From NCBI RefSeq assembly GCF_036961565.1, contig NZ_JBAMDD010000001.1, positions 186,001 through 250,000 of the forward strand: a DNA stretch of 64,000 nt, given 5' to 3'. The DNA comes from Chitinimonas sp036961565. Its GTDB lineage: Bacteria; Pseudomonadota; Gammaproteobacteria; Burkholderiales; Chitinimonadaceae. The translations under genes were made by a program, and so were the position numbers. The notes beneath the pieces were generated by a model. The model did no database searches. It worked only from the letters and a program-made list of their open reading frames with translations, and was not told the DNA's origin. Within the stretch, counting starts at the first letter, position 1; every line of letters starts with the position of its first letter. Positions 59,387 to 64,000 of the stretch are shown here, in pieces.

Positions 59387-60457
59387 GTGTTTTACCGAGA
59401 GATACTGGAAGCTGAATTGGCACGTGCTAACAAGAATTCGCCCAAGCGGGCATCGCTACTCGGCCGTTTGCTGGCATGGCTGAGTGTATTGTTGCTGCTG
59501 ACGGCGGTGGCCGTCGGTGGGTATGGTTGGCGCTATGCCCATACGCCTTTTCCACTCGATGGCGGCCCGCGTGCCTTTGTGCTGGAGCGGGGCACCACCA
59601 TGCGCATGGCTGCCAACCAGTTGGCAGCCGAGGGCTTGGTGGAAGAGCCCTGGCTGTTGACGGTGCTGGCTCGCCTTACCGGTGACGCTGGCCGCATCAA
59701 GGCGGGTAGCTACGAGCTCAGCGAGCCCGTTACGCCGTTGCAGCTGCTGGCCAAGCTGACTGACGGCGATGTTTCCAGTGCTACGCTGACCATAGTCGAG
59801 GGCTGGAACTGGCGGCAGGTGAAAGCAGCCTTGGCCAAGGACCCGGATCTGCGACATGATACGGCGGGCATGGATGATGCTGCCATCCTGGCAGCCATCG
59901 GCGCCAAGGCGCCGTCACCTGAAGGCCTGTTCTTCCCGGATACCTATCATTTCGGCAAGCAGAGTTCCGATATACAGGTACTCAAGCGCGCCCATGAGGC
60001 CATGCAGAAACAGTTGGCCGCCGCCTGGGAGGCGCGCGCTGCCAACCTGCCGCTGCAGTCGCCTTACGAGGCACTGACCTTGGCCTCCATTGTGGAGAAG
60101 GAGACTGGCGCCGCCAATGACAGGCCCATGATCTCGTCGGTGTTCCATAACCGCATGCGCATAGGCATGCGGCTGCAGACCGACCCGACCGTGATCTATG
60201 GCTTGGGCGAGGCATTTGACGGCAACCTCAAGCGCGTCCATCTGGAAACCGATACGCCCTATAACAGCTATACCCGTGGCGGACTGCCGCCTACCCCGAT
60301 TGCCATGCCAGGCATGGCTGCCTTGCTGGCCGCCACCAATCCGGCATCGTCCAAGGCACTCTACTTTGTGGCGAAGGGCGATGGCTCTTCGTATTTCTCT
60401 TCGACCCTGGCCGAACACAATCAGGCGGTGCGCCGCTACCAGTTGGGAGCCAAGTGA
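59387..60457 (+). CDS. mltG: Endolytic peptidoglycan transglycosylase MltG
   Basis: A 356-residue membrane-anchored lytic transglycosylase that ends nascent glycan strands. One N-terminal helix (about residues 27-47) is followed by the LysM-like and YceG catalytic domains. The catalytic glutamate is in LASIVEKETGAANDRP and the HNRM...MRLQTDPTVIYG block is conserved. The GTG at 59387 is the best visible start. Its stop overlaps the tmk start (TGATG). Confidence 0.95.
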   Translation: MFYREILEAELARANKNSPKRASLLGRLLAWLSVLLLLTAVAVGGYGWRYAHTPFPLDGGPRAFVLERGTTMRMAANQLAAEGLVEEPWLLTVLARLTGDAGRIKAGSYELSEPVTPLQLLAKLTDGDVSSATLTIVEGWNWRQVKAALAKDPDLRHDTAGMDDAAILAAIGAKAPSPEGLFFPDTYHFGKQSSDIQVLKRAHEAMQKQLAAAWEARAANLPLQSPYEALTLASIVEKETGAANDRPMISSVFHNRMRIGMRLQTDPTVIYGLGEAFDGNLKRVHLETDTPYNSYTRGGLPPTPIAMPGMAALLAATNPASSKALYFVAKGDGSSYFSSTLAEHNQAVRRYQLGAK

Positions 60458-61086
60458 TGGTGCGTGGCCGATTTATTTCGCTGGAGGGGCTGGATGGGGC
60501 GGGCAAGAGTACGCACTTGGCCTGGCTGACCGCTGCCCTGACCGCTCGTGGCGTTGATCACCTGGTTACCCGTGAGCCCGGTGGTACGCCGCTGGGAGAG
60601 AAGCTGCGGGAGTTGTTGCTGCATGAACCCATGCATCTGGAGACTGAAGCCTTGCTGATGTTCGCCGTACGGCGCGAGCATCTGGCCCAGGTCATTGAAC
60701 CGGCACTGGCACAGGGGCGCTGGGTGGTGTGCGACCGGTTTACCGATGCCACCTACGCCTACCAGGTGGGGGGCAGGGGGCTGGATTTGGCAAAGTTCGA
60801 GGCGCTGGAGCAATGGGTGCAGGGCAGGGAGGCGGGGTTGCTGCAGCCAGATACCACACTGCTGTTCGACGTGCCGTTGGCCGTCAGCCGTGCCCGGCTG
60901 GCGGGGGCGCGCGAACTGGACCGATTTGAGCGCGAGCAGGATGCGTTCTTTGAGCGGGTACGTGCCGCCTACCATGCCCGGGCATCTGCTTCGCGCGGGC
61001 GGCTGATGGTGCTGGATGCCAGCAAGCCGGTAGCACAGGTGCAGGCTGATCTGGCCCAGGTATTGGCCGGCATGGGAGTGGCGTGA
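60457..61086 (+). CDS. tmk: Thymidylate kinase
   Basis: A 209-residue kinase that phosphorylates dTMP. The P-loop is EGLDGAGKST, the dTMP-binding TREPGGTPLGE follows, and DRFTDATYAYQ and the lid region with ARELDRFE are present. The ATG at 60457 overlaps the mltG stop. The stop overlaps the holB start in the same TGATG way. Confidence 0.97.
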   Translation: MVRGRFISLEGLDGAGKSTHLAWLTAALTARGVDHLVTREPGGTPLGEKLRELLLHEPMHLETEALLMFAVRREHLAQVIEPALAQGRWVVCDRFTDATYAYQVGGRGLDLAKFEALEQWVQGREAGLLQPDTTLLFDVPLAVSRARLAGARELDRFEREQDAFFERVRAAYHARASASRGRLMVLDASKPVAQVQADLAQVLAGMGVA

Positions 61087-62093
61087 TGCTGTATCAGTGG
61101 CAGCTTGCCGAGTGGCAGGCCTTGATCAGCCAGGGGGAGAGACTGCCCCACGCCTTGTTGCTGACTGGCGAGCCGGGTATAGGCAAGCTGGCGTTTGGCC
61201 GCCACCTCGCCCAATCCCTGCTGTGCGAATCGACCGCCGCCGACAAGCCCTGCGGCGTGTGTGATGCCTGCCGCTGGTATCTGGCCGGCAACCACCCGGA
61301 TTTCCGCGAGCTGACCCCGGCGGTGGAAGAAGAGGGCGATGAGGACGCCAAACCCAAGAAGAAGGCATCGGCCTGGATTACCGTAGACCAGGTGCGCGAG
61401 CTCAATGATTTCGTGCATCTGAGTGCCCACCGTGCCGGACGCAGGGTGACGCTGATACAGCCTGCCGAGGCACTGAACCTGGCGGCGGCCAATGCCTTGC
61501 TGAAGACGCTGGAAGAGCCACCTCCCGGTGCCATGTTCATTCTGGTCAGCCATCAGTGGCGCCGCCTCTTGCCTACCATACGCAGCCGCTGCCGTCGGCT
61601 GGCGCTGAGCATCCCGCCACGCGAGCAGGCGCTGGCGTGGTTGGCGCAGCAGGGAATCAGCGACGCCGAGGCCAATCTGGCCGAAGCTGGCGGTGCGCCA
61701 TTGGCCGCGCAAGAGCGGGCAGATGCGGGTGTAACGGCGGCCCGGCGCAGTTTTCTGGGTGAGTTGGCCGACCCGCGCAAGCTGGACCCACTGGGGCTGG
61801 CAGAGCGACTGGACAAGCAAAAAGTGGAGGTTGCACGCGTCACAGACTGGCTGTCTCGTTGGCTGCATGATCTGGCGCGCTTGGGACTTGCCCAGTCTGT
61901 CCGCTATTATCCCGATGAGGCGGGCCGGCTTGCCTCCCTGGCGACGACATTGGACCCAGTACGGCTGATGCGTTACCACGATACAGTGCTGGAAGCGAAG
62001 AAACTGTCCAGCCACCCACTGAATGCTCGTCTCGTCTACGAGCAACTGCTGTTTGGCTACCAGCAGGCTGTCCGGCCGGCCAACAAAGGATAA
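61086..62093 (+). CDS. holB: DNA polymerase III subunit delta prime
   Basis: A 335-residue clamp-loader subunit. The degenerate P-loop GEPGIGKLAFG, the zinc-binding cysteines (C-G-V-C-D-A-C plus an earlier C) and the SRC motif (IRSRCRR) are present. A Lys/Glu-rich insertion (EEEGDEDAKPKKKAS) sits in a surface loop. It follows tmk by an overlap; the order mltG-tmk-holB-pilZ is common in gamma- and betaproteobacteria. Confidence 0.93.
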   Translation: MLYQWQLAEWQALISQGERLPHALLLTGEPGIGKLAFGRHLAQSLLCESTAADKPCGVCDACRWYLAGNHPDFRELTPAVEEEGDEDAKPKKKASAWITVDQVRELNDFVHLSAHRAGRRVTLIQPAEALNLAAANALLKTLEEPPPGAMFILVSHQWRRLLPTIRSRCRRLALSIPPREQALAWLAQQGISDAEANLAEAGGAPLAAQERADAGVTAARRSFLGELADPRKLDPLGLAERLDKQKVEVARVTDWLSRWLHDLARLGLAQSVRYYPDEAGRLASLATTLDPVRLMRYHDTVLEAKKLSSHPLNARLVYEQLLFGYQQAVRPANKG

Positions 62094-62105
62094 AAAAGGA
62101 TAAGC

Positions 62106-62483
62106 ATGTCTGAAGCACCCAAACCCGCTGCTCCGGCCGCACCACGCGCCGGTGGCGTTCTCTCCCTGAGTATCAAGGAAAAGGCTGGCCTGTTTGCCGC
62201 CTATATGCCGTTTCTCAAGGGCGGCGGTATCTTCATACCCACGGCCAAGGCCTACACCATTGGTGACGAAGTCTTCATGCTGCTGCAGTTGATGGATGAT
62301 CCAGCCAAGATTGCAGTATCGGGCAAGGTAGCCTGGATTACGCCGGCTGGTGCCCACGGCAACCGTACGCAAGGCGTGGGGGTGCAGTTTTCCGATAACG
62401 AGGCAGGGCAGCAGGCACGCAACAAGATTGAAGGTATGTTGGGTGGCGCACTGCAGTCGAACCGCACTACCCACACCATGTAA
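62106..62483 (+). CDS. PilZ-domain protein
   Basis: A 125-residue protein whose core (VLSLSIKEKAGLFAAYMPFLKGGGIFIPT, VAWITPAG, GVGVQFSDNE) matches the type IV pilus assembly PilZ proteins found after holB. In these, the usual RxxxR and DxSxxG c-di-GMP residues are largely absent, as here, so it probably acts through PilB/FimX-type contacts rather than by binding c-di-GMP. It starts 12 bp after holB. Confidence 0.9.
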   Translation: MSEAPKPAAPAAPRAGGVLSLSIKEKAGLFAAYMPFLKGGGIFIPTAKAYTIGDEVFMLLQLMDDPAKIAVSGKVAWITPAGAHGNRTQGVGVQFSDNEAGQQARNKIEGMLGGALQSNRTTHTM

Positions 62484-62505
62484 GAATTTGCTACGTTTGT
62501 GCAAT

Positions 62506-62533
62506 AAAAGCCCGGCTTGGTTCGGGCTTTTTT
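62506..62533 (+). terminator. Terminator after the pilZ gene
   Basis: AAAAGCCCG (62506-62514) and CGGGCTTTT (62523-62531) form a 9-bp stem with an 8-nt loop, followed by TT. It ends the mltG-tmk-holB-pilZ unit. Confidence 0.9.
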
Positions 62534-62599
62534 GTGGCCGGCTGCGGCGTGTAGCCACGCTGGCCTGCGAATGAAGGCGCTATCTGCAAGTGCTTGACT

Positions 62600-64000
62600 A
62601 TGGGAAGCAATATGGCTTTGGGAAAATGGATACGCTGGTCCTGGCGCCTGCTGCTGGCCTGCCTGGCCATGCTGTTGCTGCTGGCCTTGGCGCTGTGGCT
62701 GTTTCTGCGGGGTAGCCTGGCTCAGCTTGACGGCGGATGTGACAGCGGTGCGGGATGCCTTGGGTGTGCCAACGATCGGTGGCAATAACCGGCTTGATGT
62801 GGCTTATGCCACCGGCTATCTGCATGCCCAGGAGCGGTACTTCCAGATGGATCTGATGCGCCGTGTTGCCGCTGGCGAGCTGGCGGGGCTGATAGGCGAG
62901 GCGGCGCTGGAGAGTGACCGCGAGCATCGCTTTCATCGATTCAGGGCGCGCGCAGTCAGCACCTTGGCGGCCTTGCCCGAGGCGGACAGGCAGTTGCTGC
63001 AGCGCTATGCGGCAGGTGTGAACGCGGGCTTATCTGCCCTGCATGCCAGGCCTTTTGAATATGGTTTGCTGCGTACCCAGCCAGCGCCATGGCAGCCTGC
63101 AGATAGCCTGCTGGTGGTATGGGCCATGTATTTTGATCTGCAAGGCAATCAGGAGCGGCGCGAATTGGCGCGTGGCTGGTTGAAGGACCACAGCACGGCC
63201 GAGCAACTGGCCTATCTGCTGCCTGAATCCAGCAGCCAGGATGCCCCGCTGGACATGCCGGATATCGTGCCGCCCCCGACAACCACACCGGCGCAGGCGC
63301 CAGCGTGGCTGGGCCTGCCTGTCCCCGGCAAACAGGCAGGGCTGGCACTGCGCAGCGCAGTGGGCAGCAATAGCTGGGCACTGGCGGGTAGCCGTAGCAC
63401 GCATGGCAGTGCCATTGTGGCCAATGATATGCACCTGGGCTTGCGCTTGCCGCATATCTGGTACCGCGCGGTGCTGCAGTACCCTGATGAGCAAGGGCAG
63501 ACCCGGCGTATTGCTGGTGTGACCCTGCCGGGTGCGCCCTTGGTGGTGGCCGGCAGCAACGGTAAGGTGGCCTGGGGATTCACCAATAGCTATGGCGATT
63601 ACCTGGATCTGATCGAAGTGGAGCGGTACCCATCGCAGCGCTTGCGTATCAAGACGGCGGCTGGCTGGGAGACGGCCAGCGTGCATACGGAAACCTTGCA
63701 GGTCAAGGGTGGTGCTGCCGTGACCATGCAGATTGCGGAGGGCTCGCAGGGGCCTTTGCGCGAGGTGGAAGGGCGCTGGTATGCCGTGCGCTGGATTGCC
63801 CACCAGCCTGGCGCAGTCAACCTGAACCTGCGCCAGATGGAAAGCGTGGCCGATCTAGCAGCCGCCCAGGCCGTAGCCCATAGTGCCGGCATGCCGGCGC
63901 AGAACATGGTGGCAGGCGATGCCGCAGGCCATATAGGCTGGACGATTGCGGGCACGCTGCCGGGCCGCGAGGCCTTGCCGCAAGCGAGTTTTCCTTATCC
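62600..64000 (+). pseudogene. Penicillin-acylase family gene with a frameshift, running off the window
   Basis: The reading frame begins with an N-terminal membrane anchor or signal segment (about residues 10-38, ending LRGSLAQLDG). Acylase-like sequence then continues only in the +1 frame from about 62727, with VRDALGVPTIGG, YATGYLHAQERYFQMD and the autocatalytic GSNSW serine site (near 63365). The join at about 62726-62735 lacks roughly eight residues usually found between LDG and the VRDA block. That suggests a small deletion, possibly between direct CTTGACGGC-like repeats, or a sequencing error. Intact homologues are Ntn-hydrolases such as penicillin G or AHL acylases. Further coding continues past 64000. 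Confidence 0.7.

Overview
The window is about 64 kb of GC-rich chromosomal DNA from a Gram-negative bacterium, most likely a betaproteobacterium (Neisseriales/Burkholderiales-like). This rests on the complete isc operon next to cysE, ccoG-fixH, rpmE2, rho, trx, radA, dapC/dapD, the run mltG-tmk-holB-pilZ, a TonB-dependent receptor and a diguanylate cyclase. Nearly all reading frames are intact and closely packed. No tRNA, rRNA, CRISPR array or complete insertion sequence was seen.

Layout: (1) 1-2240, end of a cbb3-oxidase maturation locus (ccoG, fixH). (2) 2291-4710, a metallo-beta-lactamase-fold hydrolase coupled to a Ycf46-like AAA ATPase. (3) 4975-12317, cysE and the Fe-S assembly operon iscR-iscS-iscU-iscA-hscB-hscA-fdx-[ybaK-like]-iscX, preceded by two adjacent IscR boxes. 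(4) 12496-15012, an extended isochorismatase-like hydrolase, two small cysteine-rich exported proteins (one of only 35 residues) and an NTF2-like exported protein. (5) 15161-29036, an unusual accessory locus of 14 genes in three tightly coupled transcription units. It holds an AurF-type diiron oxygenase with its own ferredoxin, a fatty-acid-hydroxylase-family membrane enzyme, two Rieske oxygenases, a GH3-family ligase, a hexapeptide transferase, a second ferritin-fold diiron protein, an SDR, a PAP2 phosphatase, an amidohydrolase fused to an Mpo1-like membrane domain, and an ArnT-like glycosyltransferase. I read it as an uncharacterised lipid or natural-product biosynthetic cluster and the best candidate for a new system here. 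(6) 29205-34412, housekeeping genes: rpmE2, rho, trxA, radA, a histidine phosphatase and an M15 peptidase. (7) 34606-47695, a MocR regulator, rluB with a repeat-rich N-terminus, greB, a solute-binding protein, an ArgO-like exporter, RNase AM/TrpH, YciO, two membrane-protease homologues with altered active sites, trpS, an epimerase-like barrel protein, an EamA transporter and a MOSC protein. (8) 47707-48112, a MITE-like element and a dispersed repeat. (9) 48160-64000, a diguanylate cyclase, a large TonB-dependent receptor, dapD and dapC, two small proteins, a DinG/YoaA helicase, an exported protein of unknown function, mltG-tmk-holB-pilZ, and a frameshifted penicillin-acylase gene that runs off the window.

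Functional links: the isc operon supplies Fe-S clusters, and the window holds many consumers (CcoG, Fdx, the cluster ferredoxin, two Rieske oxygenases, the DinG-type helicase). The oxygenase cluster is rich in iron enzymes and membrane proteins, which points to oxidative tailoring of an acyl or amide-linked membrane-associated product. All functions are inferred from reading the sequence; no database search was run.
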